This document shows, one piece after another, positions 1 to 10,555 of a stretch of 64,000 nt of DNA. Below the pieces are notes generated by a model. It was not told the DNA's origin. It did no database searches and saw only the letters and a list, made by a program, of their open reading frames with translations. The stretch lies in assembly GCA_034769895.1 (NCBI GenBank), contig CM068370.1:46366344-46430343 (forward strand), given 5' to 3'. Both the position numbers and the translations under genes were made by a program. Positions within the stretch are counted from its first letter, which is position 1. Each line of letters starts with the position of its first letter. Source of the stretch: Magicicada septendecula (lineage: Eukaryota; Arthropoda; Insecta; Hemiptera; Cicadidae).

Positions 1-631
1 ACATGAAAAAATTATATTGATATAAAATGGTGTTCGATTTTGGCCAATTAATTCTGTTCTTTCGGTTTTACTTGTCTCATCATTGTAATCCCAGGGGTTA
101 TGCCACCACATGTTATGCACTTTTCTGTTTGTAGAACACTCCGATAACCGATTTTACACTGTTTAACTTTAATTCTGTTGCCGATCACATACTTTACTGT
201 TGTTTCAAAATAACATCACCATTCTTTTTTGTCGGCCAACTTAAATTGCTCGCGAACACTGGGTTACTGAACCGCATGGTTCTGGTTGGTGTGGAATATC
301 GACTGGAGAGCCAAGCTCAGCGTCGGCACGCACTGCGTCCTTTGTGTCACAGGCCACGTAGCCATCAACTCACTTGCTGATTGGTTATTTTTCATCGAAT
401 GTTCTCGATGCTTGGCGGGGGAAATTTTTTTAATTTCCCACGTGGTCGATTCTTTGTATTTTTAACGTGCACTCTGCTGAGAACCAACATTCCTGTACCA
501 AGTCGTACCTCGCTCGGCGCTACAGGCCATTCCCAAAAGTTACACACTGGGTAGTAAAAAGTGTTCCCTCAAAATGGTTTGCTACAAATTACCAAAAAAA
601 ATGTTCGTTCCCCTGGATTTGTCTCGTCACA
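1..631 (-). repeat. LTR remnant of an older family-A element (3' LTR end)
   Basis: Position 631 ends in gtcaca, followed by a pyrimidine run (634-646) and then agattttatg and aaactctcat. The intact family-A element at 1848-6507 has the same order: an LTR ending gtcaca at 3029, a C-rich run, agattttatg and aaactctcat. I infer that 1-631 is the 3' LTR end of a minus-strand relative. It is too diverged to align along its length by eye, and its left part may lie outside the window. The short open frame at 467-679 crosses the inferred LTR edge and is not credible. Confidence 0.5.
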
Positions 632-982
632 ATACCCCCCCCCCCTCCAAATGAGAGATTTTATGCTGCTGAAGCATAAAAACTCTCATTCCTAAAACCT
701 AAAAGGACCACCAAGGACATGGCGCCATGACCCTCCCTACTTCTTACTAAAATCATAGGTTGCTTACCCCCCTAGTCCGGTGATTGTGGCCACAGTATCA
801 CCAGACTCTGTAACAATGAATGAAAACATCAATAAATGGCTTTTCACTACTCCATATCCTTAACTGATTTGATTCCCTCTTAGCCGTACTGGTTTGCCTT
901 TATCAAAGTACTGGTTTTATATTTTACATTTCCTAAACACAACATGATCACTACAAAAGCGAAAAGTTATTAACTACAACAA

Positions 983-1017
<35 letters not shown>

Positions 1018-1190
1018 ACATGTACTCCGTTACTCCCTTATTAATTACCTTATAATAAACATTTCATATTTGAATTGGAGTAAAATTTCCCCACTTTACA
1101 AGTTTAATATTCATTTTCTATTTAATATTCCATTAAACTTCAAACCTGATTCTCTATTAAAAATTTTAAAAATTTATTAATGATTTAGGG
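632..1190 (-). pseudogene. Internal-region remnant of the older family-A element
   Basis: Bases 632-930 resemble 3030-3430 in order and in several words, for example ctaactgattt, tttcccct/ttccctct and agtactgg/agcactgg. This places them just inside the 3' LTR of a family-A element. No open frame survives. The stretch also carries an AT microsatellite (986-1015). The homology fades beyond about 1000, and the next recognisable family-A sequence (1201-1567) is in the opposite orientation, so an inversion or a second fragment begins between them. Confidence 0.45.
986..1015. repeat. (AT)n microsatellite
   Basis: About 15 uninterrupted AT dinucleotides. Confidence 0.95.
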
Positions 1191-1200
1191 AGTTGATAAT

Positions 1201-1567
1201 ATGAAATACTTACCTTGTGCAGTAATTAGAGCAGCTGTAAATGATGATTATATTGTTGAGAAAAAATACTTACCTGGGGAGAAAATTTGTGTATTAATAG
1301 CAGATGATTATTTTTATGGTGATAATAATAAGCACTTACCTAGTGATGAAACTGGCACAGGTTAGGTTAGGTGATGATAATAATGGTGAAATGGTAAACT
1401 ATTTAATTATGACAAAAAATACTGAGGGTGAATTGACTATAAATGATGCACACAGGTTTTATGATAGAATAATAATGGGGGATAATCCTATAAATTATTA
1501 TGACGGTATAATGGATAAAGCAGATTTAAATAGACATTATGTTAAAAAAGATAATATAATAATGTAA
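1201..1567 (+). pseudogene. Broken open frame related to the family-A ORF at 3854-4375
   Basis: One frame runs from ATG at 1201 to TAG at 1363, and a second from about 1366 to 1567. The first contains KYLP, KYLP and HLP, each starting a block of about 20-23 residues rich in Asp/Asn. The second contains LIMTKNTEGELTIND. The minus-strand ORF at 3854-4375 has YLPYSEIEI, YLPWEV and then MIMTDNTEVDRTI, so the two are homologous but lie in opposite orientations. No known family is recognised. The frame change near 1363 shows it is broken. Confidence 0.5.
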
Positions 1568-1605
1568 ATTCTTGGATTTCGTTGTCCATGACGTGTCCGT
1601 TACTT

Positions 1606-1840
1606 AACTAAATACAACTATTTCATTAACGACACAAAGTTTTTTTATGAGTAAAAACATAAAGTTTCACCGTACAACCTGAACCAGTTTTCACTTTTAA
1701 AAAGCTTATTCAGAGGTTCAAAGAACCTCTTCAGGTTCAGGAAGAAAGAAAGAACTGGTTCAGGTTGTAAGGTAAAACTTTGTTTTTACTCATAAAAAAC
1801 TTTGTGTTCCGAGTCGTTAATCAAATAGTTGTATTTAGTA
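1606..1840. repeat. Foldback/MITE-like palindromic repeat
   Basis: The left arm (1606-1690, starting aactaaatacaactattt) is matched in reverse complement by the right arm (1753-1840, ending aaatagttgtatttagt). Arm identity is high but imperfect, with a few indels. The middle contains a second small palindrome built from gaggttc and gaacctc. There is no open frame. It lies directly beside the family-A insertion at 1848. A TA target duplication is possible but ambiguous. Confidence 0.7.
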
Positions 1841-1847
1841 TAATAAT

Positions 1848-3029
1848 TGTAATTAAACTTTATTGCTGTTTTATTAATCGGTTACATTTAATATTAAAAA
1901 TATCGGGCGCCATGTTGCATACTGCATACAAATACAAAAACTTACCTTGAAAGGCCAGAATTCGAGTTATACGAACCAGAGTAGAGGAATACATTACCTG
2001 AAATAATTCACTCGTTTTTCTAATTGTTACCATTGACATTACCTTTTATTTATATAAAAGGAAAAACTACGTACATATTGAAAAGACTACAGGTTACGCC
2101 ACGCGTTTGTCAAATATTACAACCTTACATCCCTCCAAAAACAGACATGTATTATAATATTAAGAAACATGTTAAATATGTATATATATCTATAGTGGCA
2201 CAACCCAGCACTTATTAATATAGAATATTATCCACTCTCTCACTCTCTCCCATTCATACTCTGGTACATTTTCTTTAAAAATGAGCTCATGTTATTAAAT
2301 TTGGATTATATTGAATATTTGATTGGTTTTACAGCCAATTGTACTTAGCTGTCACTTCCTATATTTTTGAGTTGGGGACATCGAAAACGTCTCATCTTTG
2401 ATCACACACTCTCGTTTTTGAAATGTCTCATCGCAGATTACACGCTCTCGAATCGGTAGCGTCCTATCGTAGATCTCACTTTTATTCAAATCTGTAGCAT
2501 CCCATCGTGGATTACACGCTTCCGATGTTTTAACTCAAAACTGTTAATATATATAACTGTTATTAATAAACTTTTGGTGGTGTAAAATTTAAATAATCAC
2601 ACTTCGTGAATTTGCCAGCTGTGTGAATTGGCCGACCGGCGCACTTCACGGTCTGGACGAAAATGACAACGTTTCACCACTAAGCATTGCAGAGGTGGGG
2701 CAACAACTACGTCACTGGTTCTTTGTTCCACGGCCAAGCCTCTGGCTTACAATTGTATGTATGTATGCGCATCGCATTCTTTCATCTGACATAATCATGG
2801 GCTAGGCTTGTTTACTTGTTATTATGACAAACAGTTTTTTGCTACTTTTGTCATTTTCCACTGAATTCGACACAAATCCTGTTAACTCAACAACAGGATA
2901 TTTCGTTATTGAAAATTCTCACCAAAACTTTACCACTTTCTTATACGGGATATAAAATAAAATACAATAATTATGTATTAGAACAATTATTTCGCAAAAA
3001 TATTATTGTACCAGAATTGTACCGTCACA
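1848..3029 (-). repeat. Family-A 3' LTR (1182 bp)
   Basis: Bounded by TGTAATTAAAC at 1848 and CGTCACA at 3029. In this copy, position ~2262 reads ctctggtacattttcttt, where the other LTR has a 110-bp satellite-like block. Short open frames inside (2024-2218, 2623-2805) recur in both LTRs with different integrity and are not supported as genes. Confidence 0.85.
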
Positions 3030-3039
3030 AAACCCCCTC
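3030..3039 (-). other. Polypurine tract of family A
   Basis: On the minus strand the bases gagggggtt abut the 3' LTR, the expected place for a plus-strand primer. The older copy has a longer run at the same place (634-648). Confidence 0.7.
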
Positions 3040-3853
3040 AATGAAAGATTTTATGCCGAAGCATAAAAACTCTCATTGACACATTCGTACTTCCTAAAGG
3101 GATCAGCTAGGATATGTCGCCACAACCCCCTTACTGTTTATGTGAAAAGAAATACAATAACTCACCCGTGGTCCGATGATGATGACAGTACCTGCATGAC
3201 CTTACTGGACTTCTCTTACGAGATCCCAACACCATAAGGCCAATCAGGCGCGTAATGCTCCTGCTCTGACGCGCTGGCCAGCTCAGGACCGCCGTCACAA
3301 CATCACCAAACACTGAAACAATAAATCAAAAATATTAAAATAGTGGCTTGGTATAATACTATATCCCTAACTGATTTGTTTCCCCTTAGCTGTGTGCTGG
3401 TTTGTGTTAAGAAGCACTGGGTTTGCTTCAACTCAACAAGAATTATATAGAAGTGCCATTCTCTTCATTGACTACCCTTGACATTATAAAATTTATTCGA
3501 TTCCCATCGATAATAATTAACCCTTTTCTGTTTTCATAATTAATATAATTATAGAAGAAACAAAACTTTATACAAATGAAACATGTAATCCAGAATTACC
3601 AAAATCTCCCTCTTACTCAAACATTTTATATAAAAAATCTTACTATTATTATTATTATTAATATTATTATCGTTAAAAGTAAGTAATCTGGTGCTGTTAA
3701 CAATATTTACCCCTCTTTCTCCTCCACACACACTATTTGTTATACATACATATGATTCATGTTCAAATTCCTATGCTAATACATGATAAACATAATACAT
3801 ATTACATAATACATAATAATACACTCATCATTAACATTAATACATTAATACGG

Positions 3854-4375
3854 TTAATACATTAAAATAACCAATTCACATTTAACTTTGATCAGAATTT
3901 CTTTAAATTTCCATATTAATTTATCATATACCATGTCACGATTGGGTATGGTTCTGTCTACCTCAGTATTATCTGTCATAATCATGTAAGTTATCAAGTA
4001 ATTTCTATCATAATTATCTACTACGACACCTGTTACTTCCCAAGGTAAGTAATTGTTATCATTATTATCCTCATCTACTATTATTGCTATCTCAATTTCG
4101 CTATAAGGTAAGTATTCACTATAATTATCCACCATCTCTACCCCTAAACTTTCTACAAATTCTCTATACTTTCTATTTATCTTAAAAATCTCTATTACTC
4201 TCTTTCTCTCTCTCTCAATATATTTCTCACCATAACACCAAGCTACACTCTCTCTCTCCAAATATGCAGGGGTCACTAACTCATAATTACTGCACCACCT
4301 ATGAGGTACACAAAAACACCAGGGAATTCTATTTGTAGACCTATCGTCTCCCAAATATAAATCTAAGGAACTCAC
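3854..4375 (-). CDS. Unrecognised 173-residue ORF of family A
   Basis: ATG at 4375. The product is Asp/Asn-rich in its C-terminal half and has two YLP-led blocks (about residues 89-130), also seen as three blocks in the inverted relative at 1201-1567. The N-terminal 50 residues contain several Trp and Cys (WCFCVPHRW, VAWCYGE). There is no zinc knuckle, aspartic protease DTG or RT motif. It is the last ORF before the 3' LTR, 26 bp downstream of the ORF at 4402-4713. The homologue's decay suggests an element-encoded protein, but selection cannot be judged. Confidence 0.45.
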   Translation of the reverse strand: MSSLDLYLGDDRSTNRIPWCFCVPHRWCSNYELVTPAYLERESVAWCYGEKYIERERKRVIEIFKINRKYREFVESLGVEMVDNYSEYLPYSEIEIAIIVDEDNNDNNYLPWEVTGVVVDNYDRNYLITYMIMTDNTEVDRTIPNRDMVYDKLIWKFKEILIKVKCELVILMY

Positions 4376-4401
4376 GTCCTTGCTAAAAATACGTGAAGAC
4401 T

Positions 4402-4713
4402 TTACTTCACCCCTACTACAACATTAAAGGAAAATTCTACCCCCTGCATCCCTTTTACAAATATACTTTCTCTCAGCTCTCTCTCTGACTCAACACACAC
4501 AAACATCTCATTATCACTCCCAATATTCTCATCATCATTTTCTAACACCATGTTCTTAATTATATCATTGTTACTACCTGTAAACTCATTATACAAATCA
4601 TTACTACCCCCACTATTCTTGTAATTCTTGTCTACTTTACTCTTCGGTATATCAAATATCTCGTCTACTAACGTTACTGTTTGTTCTGTCATTTTATCGA
4701 AATGCGTATGCAT
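4402..4713 (-). CDS. Unrecognised 103-residue acidic ORF of family A
   Basis: ATG at 4713. The product is rich in Asp, Glu and Asn, with no recognised domain. It lies between the coiled-coil ORF (4785-5069) and the YLP-repeat ORF (3854-4375). The three could be one gag-like reading frame broken by stops and shifts, since their spacing is only 71 and 26 bp. Confidence 0.35.
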   Translation of the reverse strand: MHTHFDKMTEQTVTLVDEIFDIPKSKVDKNYKNSGGSNDLYNEFTGSNNDIIKNMVLENDDENIGSDNEMFVCVESERELRESIFVKGMQGVEFSFNVVVGVK

Positions 4714-4784
4714 TTCATCGATTCTTTTGTCTTTTAATTTTATTTTTTATTTCATCGAACTTTACACTCTGTTCATCAAATTTG

Positions 4785-5069
4785 TCACAATTTGTCATTC
4801 AAGTTAGTATATTTAACATTAGAATCAATTTTTTGCTCATCTAACTTCTTGTCTAATTTATTAAACTTCTCATCAAATTTATTTAATAGTAACTGCATCA
4901 TGGCAGCTGTATCATCTGTTTTATTTTCGTCTCGAGTTGAGATGGGTGTTAATGGAACTGGATTTAATTCAGTGGCTCTGGTTTCACTGATCTGACTAAT
5001 TGGGGTTAATTTAACGTCCATCTCACTCGTAACTGTTTTGTCTACATTATCATTTTCACCAGTATTCAT
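4785..5069 (-). CDS. Gag-like coiled-coil ORF of family A (94 residues)
   Basis: The first ORF after the 5' LTR and leader (5070-5217). Its C-terminal third has a heptad-like pattern (LLNKFDEKFNKLDKKLDE), typical of coiled-coil segments in some retroelement Gag proteins. There is no CCHC motif. Assignment to Gag rests on position and coiled coil only. Confidence 0.4.
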   Translation of the reverse strand: MNTGENDNVDKTVTSEMDVKLTPISQISETRATELNPVPLTPISTRDENKTDDTAAMMQLLLNKFDEKFNKLDKKLDEQKIDSNVKYTNLNDKL

Positions 5070-5217
5070 TTTGCTTATTATATATCTAACACATATAGGT
5101 CTATAACGTAACTTAACCCTACCTTTCGCACGTGTTTCCGTACTTTCCCAATTATCTCAGGTAAATATTCCGTTTCTCCAATAGGTATACTCCACATAAA
5201 ATTAAGTCTTATGTAGA

Positions 5218-5237
5218 GTCCCTGTTCGCAAAAGCCA
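5218..5237 (-). other. Primer-binding-like site of family A
   Basis: Two bases inside the 5' LTR the minus strand reads TGGC, then TTTTG, then CGAACAGGGAC. The first four and last eleven bases match the lysine-tRNA type of retroelement primer site; the middle is altered. Location and partial match support the call; priming is inferred. Confidence 0.5.
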
Positions 5238-5239
5238 TT

Positions 5240-6507
5240 TGTAATTAAACTTTATTGCTGTTTTATTAATCGGTTACATTTAATATTAAAAATTTCGGGC
5301 GCCATGTTTCATACTGCATATAAATACAAAAACTTACCTTGAAAGGCCAGAATTCGAGTTATACGAACCAGAGTAGAGGAATATATTACCTGAAATAATT
5401 CACTCGTTTTTCTAATTGTTACCATTGACATTACCTTTTATTTATATAAAAGGAAAAACTACGTACATATTGAAAAGATTACAGGTTACGCCATGCGTTT
5501 GTCAAATATTACACCCTTACATCCCTCCAAAAACAGACATGTATTATAATATTAAGAAACATGTTAAATATGTATATATATCTATAGTGGCACAACCCAG
5601 CACTTATTAATATAGAATATTATCCACTCTCTCACTCTCTCCCATTCATACTCAGGTTAAAACTTTACAGAGACATTCTGGTTCACTATAAACATTAGTC
5701 TTTAAGCTATTCCAGATTGAGTGGGTATGTGCGCACGCTGACCGTCAGTTTAGTGACAAAGTTGTAAAAATGAGCTCATGTTATTAAATTTGGATTATAT
5801 TGAATATTTGATTGGTTTTACAGCCAATTGTACTTAGTTGTCACTTCCTATATTTTTGAGTTGCGGACATCGAAAATGAGACATCTTTGATCACACACTC
5901 TCGTTTTTGAAATGTCTCATCGCAGATTACACGCTTTTGAATCGGTAGCGTCCTATCGTAGATCTCACTTTTATTCAAATCTGTAGCGTCCCATCGTGGA
6001 TTACACGCTTCTGATGTTTTAACTCAAAACTGTTAATATATATAACTGTTATTAATAAACTTTTGGTGGTGTAAAATTTAAATAATCACACTTCGTGAAT
6101 TTGCCGGCTGTGTGAATTGGCCGACCGGCGCACTTCACGGTCTGGACGAAAATGATGTTTCACCACTAAGCATTGCAGAGGTGGGGCAACAACTACGTCA
6201 CTGGTTCTTTGTTCCACGGCCAAGCCTCTGGCTTACAATTGTATGTATGTATGCGCATCGCATTCTTTCGTCTGACATAATCATGGGCTACGCTTGTTTA
6301 CTCGTTATTATGACAAACAGTTTTTTGCTACTTTTGTCATTTTCCACTGAATTCGACACAAATCCTGTTAACTCAATATTGCGTTATTGAAAATTCTCAC
6401 CAAAACTTTACCACTCTCTTATAGGGGATATAAAATAAAATACAATAATTATTTATTAGAACAATTATTTTGCAAAAATATTATTGTACCAGAATTGTAC
6501 CGTCACA
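5240..6507 (-). repeat. Family-A 5' LTR (1268 bp) with satellite-like block
   Basis: Same termini as the 3' LTR. It is longer because bases 5654-5766 carry a block not present in the partner LTR and nearly identical to part of the satellite monomer at 7918. Otherwise the two LTRs align with scattered substitutions and small indels, for example aatgacaacg versus aatgatg near 6150. Confidence 0.85.
5654..5766. repeat. Satellite monomer fragment inside an LTR
   Basis: Starts aggttaaaactttacagag and ends gtgacaaagttgtaaa. It shares the diagnostic variants ctataaacatt and gggtatgtgcgcac with the array monomer starting at 7918. One difference was noticed (cacgctg against cacactg). The orientation is the same as the array. 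Confidence 0.85.
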
Positions 6508-7232
6508 TAATGTATGTAAATAAAACTGAAATGTGTAAGAGTAAGATTAGATTAATTTTTGATGATGGAGGTTAGACATTTATTATTAATGAAAATATAA
6601 TTATGAGAGTGTAGTGGTTTAAATACTGGATTGAATAATGAAATGATTTTTGGTAAACAATGGCAGCTAATATGACGTATAGTGTATATAATTTTGTATT
6701 TGGTTTACATGTGTTAAATGTACTTATGTAGTAAGGTTATGTTGATGTTCTGATAAGGTATCAGCTGCTACATTGTGTGGTATGTACATTGTATTGTGTG
6801 TGTAAGCAAGGTTTGTAATTTTTATCGAGTCTGTAACAATAATAATATTTTTTTGGATTGAGTAATTGTCAGTATGCAATTATGAATTTTTATAATGAAA
6901 ATAAATTAAGGGAAAATGTTGAAAAAATAGAAATTTCGGTAATCAATTTGAAAATTGTTTGATTTGAAGGTTATAACAAATGGTAGTAAATGAATTTAAA
7001 ATGCTTTAAATGATGTAATTAAATTAATTTGAGCTGGTTTTAATTCACTGAAAAGATGGAAATATTCGTGGTAAATTTGAAATTTATTTTTTTTTGAATT
7101 GTATAGTAAATGGTAAATGATTAAAATTAAATGATTGAAATGTGTAGTAGAAATGCAGAGCTGAAATAATAAAGAGATAATGGGAATATTCAGAAGAAGA
7201 CCGAAATTAAAACTTGTAAGAAAGAAAAATTA
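6508..7232. other. AT-rich stretch without a gene
   Basis: Contains only short open frames and A/T-rich sequence, with no repeat partner seen elsewhere in the window. The last bases lead into a partial satellite monomer. Confidence 0.6.
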
Positions 7233-9635
7233 AAACCTTGAAGTGTAAGAAAGACCTTGAACAACAACGTTTGCATATGAAACTTGGTGGCAAACTAGGT
7301 TAAAACTATACAGAGACATTCTGGTTCACTATAACTATTAGTCTTTAAGCTATTTCAGATTGAGTGGGAATATGTGCACACGCTGACCGTCAGTTTAGTG
7401 ACAAAGTTGTAAACTTTGAAGTGTAAGAAAGACCTTGAAGAACAACGTTTGCATGTGAAACTTTGTGGCAAAACTAGGTTAAAACTATACAGAGAGAATC
7501 TGGTTGTTCAATAACACATTGACCCACACAAACAACGCGTTGCAATTTTGGGCACACCTAGCGATAGTTTTCAACAACAGTCATTTATTCTGGTTCACTA
7601 TAACCATTAGTCTTTAAGCTATTCCAGATTGAGTGGGGATGTGCGCACGCTGACCATCAGTTTAGTGACAAAGTTGTAAACCTTGAAGTGTAAGAAAGAC
7701 CTTGAAGAACAACTTTTGCATATGAAACTTTGTGGCAAAACTAGGTTAAAACTATACAGAGACATTCTGGTTCACTATAACCATTAGTCTTTATGCTATT
7801 CCAGATTGAGTGGGGATGTGCCCACATTGACCGTCAGTTTAGTGACAAAGTTGTAAACCTTGAAGTGTAAGAAAGACCTTGAAGAACAATGTTTGCATAT
7901 GAAACTTTGTGGCAAAACTAGGTTAAAACTTTACAGAGACATTCTGGTTCACTATAAACATTAGTCTTTAAGCTATTCCAGATTGAGTGGGTATGTGCGC
8001 ACACTGACCGTCAGTTTAGTGACAAAGTTGTAAACCTTGAAGTGTAAGAAAGACCTTGAAGAACAACGTTTGCATATGAAACTATGTGGCAAAACTAGGT
8101 TAAAACTATACAGAGAGAATCTGGTTGTTCAATAACACATTGACCCACACAAACAACGCGTTGCAATTTTGGGCACACCTAGCGGTAGTTTTTAACAACA
8201 GTCATTTATTCTGGTTCACTATAACCATTAATCTTTAAGCTATTTCAGATTGAGTGGGGATGTGCGCACGCTGACCATCAGTTTAGTGACAAAATTGTAA
8301 ACCTTGAAGTGTAACAAAGACCTTGAAGAACAATGTTTGCATATGAAACTTTGTGGCAAAACTAGGTTAAAACTATACAGAGAGAATCTGGTTGTTCAAT
8401 AACACATCAACCCACACAAACAACGTGTTGCAATTTTGGGCACACCTAGCGGTTGTTTTTAACAACAGTCACTTATTCTGGTTCACTATAACCATTAGTC
8501 TTTAAGCTATTTCAGATTGAGTGGGGATATCCGCATGCTGACCATCAGTTTAGATACAAAGTTGTAAACCTTGAAGTGTAAGAAAGACCTTGAAGAACAA
8601 CATTTGCATATGAAACTTTGTGGCAAAACTAGGTTAAAACTATACAGATACATTCTGGTTCACTATAACCATTAGTCTTTAAGCTATTCCAGATTGAGTG
8701 GGGATATGCGCACGCTGACCGTCAGTTTAGTGACAAAGTTGTAAACCTTGAAGTGTAAGAAAGACCTTGAAGAACAACTTTTGCATATGAAACTTTGTGG
8801 CAAAACTAGGTTAAAACTATACAGAGACATTCTGGTTCACTATAACCATTAGTCTTTAAGCTATTCCAGATTGAGTGGGGATGTGCGCACGCTGACTTGT
8901 CAGTTTAGTGACAAAGTTGTAAACCTTGAAGTGTAAGAAAGACCTTGAAGAACAACGATTGCATATGAAACTTTGTGGCAAGACTAGGTTAAAACTTTAA
9001 TGAGACATTCTGGTTCACTATAACCATTAGTCTTTATGCTATTCCAGATTGAGTGGGGATGTGCGCACGCTGACCATCAGTTTAGTGACAAAGTTGTAAA
9101 CCTTGAAGTGTAAGAAAGACCTTGAAGAACAACGTTTACATATGAAACTTTGTGGCTAAACTAGGTTAAAACTATACAGAGAGAATCTGGTTGTTCAGGA
9201 ACACATCGACCCACACAAACAACGCGTTGCAATTTTGGGCACACCTAGTGGTAGTTTTTAACAACAGTCATTTATTCTGGTTCACTATAACCATTAGTCT
9301 TTAAGCTATTTCTGATTGAGTGGGGATGTGCCCATGCTGACCATCAGTTTAGTGACAAATTTGTAAACCTTGAAGTGTAAGAAAGACCTTGAAGAACGTT
9401 TGCATATGAAACTTTGTGGCAAAACTAAGTTAAAACTATACAGATACATTCTGGTTCACTATAACCATTAGTCTTTATGCTATTCCAGATTGAGTGGGGA
9501 TGTGCGCACGCTGACCATCAGTTTAGTGACAAAGTTGTAAACCTTGAAGTGTAAGAAAGACCTTGAGGAACAACTTTTGCATATGAAACTTTGTGGCAAA
9601 ACTAGGTTAAAACTTTACAGAGACATTCTGGTTAT
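7233..9635. repeat. Satellite array with 177-bp and ~267-bp monomers
   Basis: The word ctaggttaaaac (or a one-base variant) recurs at 7295, 7474, 7741, 7918, 8095, 8362, 8629, 8806, 8984, 9161, 9425 and 9602. Intervals are 177-179 bp (short form) or 264-267 bp (long form). Long monomers have an extra ~88 bp after acagagagaatctgg, containing acccacacaaacaacgcg and gggcacacctagcg. The order of intervals is S L S S L L S S S L S. A partial unit precedes 7295, and the last unit breaks off near 9635. Spacing this large and inter-unit variation exclude CRISPR. Confidence 0.95.
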
Positions 9636-9719
9636 TCAGTTAAGCACATGCGGAAGCCTGGACGGGCAGATCGATTATTTTAAGCATTTTTAAAGAGAGC
9701 TATAACAATAGTCAGGGCA

Positions 9720-10000
9720 GATCAAAGCGAAGTTGAAGATCATGACAAGAGAGCTCGTGATGTGGTAATTGTAAATCATCATTTAACTGCCGAGACTTCC
9801 TGAGAGAAGTCGCATCCATATAAGATCATAAAACTAAATTTTGATAGAAAAACTTAAATGTATCGTATCACTGAAAAATTTGTGCTGAGTTTGTTGACTG
9901 ATGATCAAAAAGAAACCCGTCTCAAAATCGCTCACCAACTGTGTACCAATGCAAATGGTAATGATAACTTTACAGTTCAATGGAAATTGCTCTGTAAAGA
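9720..10000 (+). pseudogene. Mariner-type transposase relic
   Basis: From 9858 the frame reads MYRITEKFVLSLLTDDQ, then KETRLKIAHQL and ANGNDNF. This is the linker region before the first catalytic Asp in mariner transposases of the SETMAR/Mos1 type. Upstream bases in other frames are compatible with the preceding helix-turn-helix, but with stops. The catalytic DET motif is not reached in frame. It is a short decayed fragment, apparently within an intron of the gene ending at 10555. Confidence 0.6.
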
Positions 10001-10279
10001 TTTTACAAAGCTTGCAACAAAATTTTATACACACGTTGTGTTAAGATCTTCATTCTCACTCATTATAAATCTGACGGGTGGTATGTTTGTGCCCACTACA
10101 GCGTGTGTAACTCAAAGACTGATGATCATGTCGGGACGGAGATAACTGCATTCCAGCATTAAAAACTGTTGCTAGCAGCACTTAATTGTGCAGCTTGCTC
10201 TATGCGCTAGTTGACATGTTACACAAATAGTTAGATCTTTTGTTGAACAAAATAAGCAAACTTTTATTTTTGTTTTCAG

Positions 10280-10555
10280 GAGAGGAATAATGGTTTAGCT
10301 TATGTGGACTCTGATGTAGCAGCAATCCTTGGTCGTTATGAAGCAAAGTCACCAGAACAACGAAGATACGTAACAGCGATCCAGCAGATATTTTACCGAT
10401 ACGTCGCACTTCATAAATTTGATAGCCCTGCATCAGACGCAGGCAATAACAAGATTCTTATAATTGGTTAGGACCCGTCTTTAATACCAGATTATCCCAA
10501 CTGTGACTTTTGGATAAGCAAAGATATTGTGCCACGGTACAGTAGGGTGGATTAA
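10280..10555 (+). CDS. Probable terminal exon of an unidentified host gene, with in-frame TAG
   Basis: A strong acceptor (tttttgttttcag, ending 10279) is followed by 63 open codons, starting ERNNGLAYVDSDVAAILG and including AIQQIFYRYVALHKF. TAG follows at 10469-10471. The same frame then continues for 27 codons (DPSLIPDYPNCDFWIS and on) to TAA at 10553. Composition looks like real protein on both sides of the TAG. The interpretations are a TAG that is read through, a polymorphic or sequencing nonsense change of a CAG, or a pseudogene. I do not recognise the family. Upstream exons were not found in the window and probably lie to the left of the satellite. Confidence 0.55.

Larger units (their letters stand above)
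1848..6507 (-). mobile_element. LTR retroelement family A, structurally complete, no recognisable pol
   Basis: Two direct repeats (1848-3029 and 5240-6507) both begin TGTAATTAAACTTT and end CCGTCACA, giving TG...CA termini. TAAT lies immediately before (1844-1847) and after (6508-6511), a 4-bp target duplication. A primer-binding-like site (5218-5237) and a polypurine tract (3030-3039) place transcription on the minus strand. The 2.2-kb interior holds only short unrecognised ORFs; I see no protease, RT or integrase motif. It is therefore probably non-autonomous, or a deleted member of a larger family. The LTRs differ by point changes and one replacement block, so the insertion is not very recent. 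Confidence 0.85.

Noticed and set aside
467-679. 70-codon frame
   Set aside because: It crosses the inferred LTR edge at 631 and has no motif.
1360-1372. ttaggttagg, resembling the insect telomere repeat
   Set aside because: Only two units inside a broken element ORF; not a telomere tract.
7233-9635. Regularly spaced repeats that might suggest a CRISPR array
   Set aside because: Monomers are 177-267 bp and contiguous, with no unique spacers, in an insect-type genome. It is a satellite.
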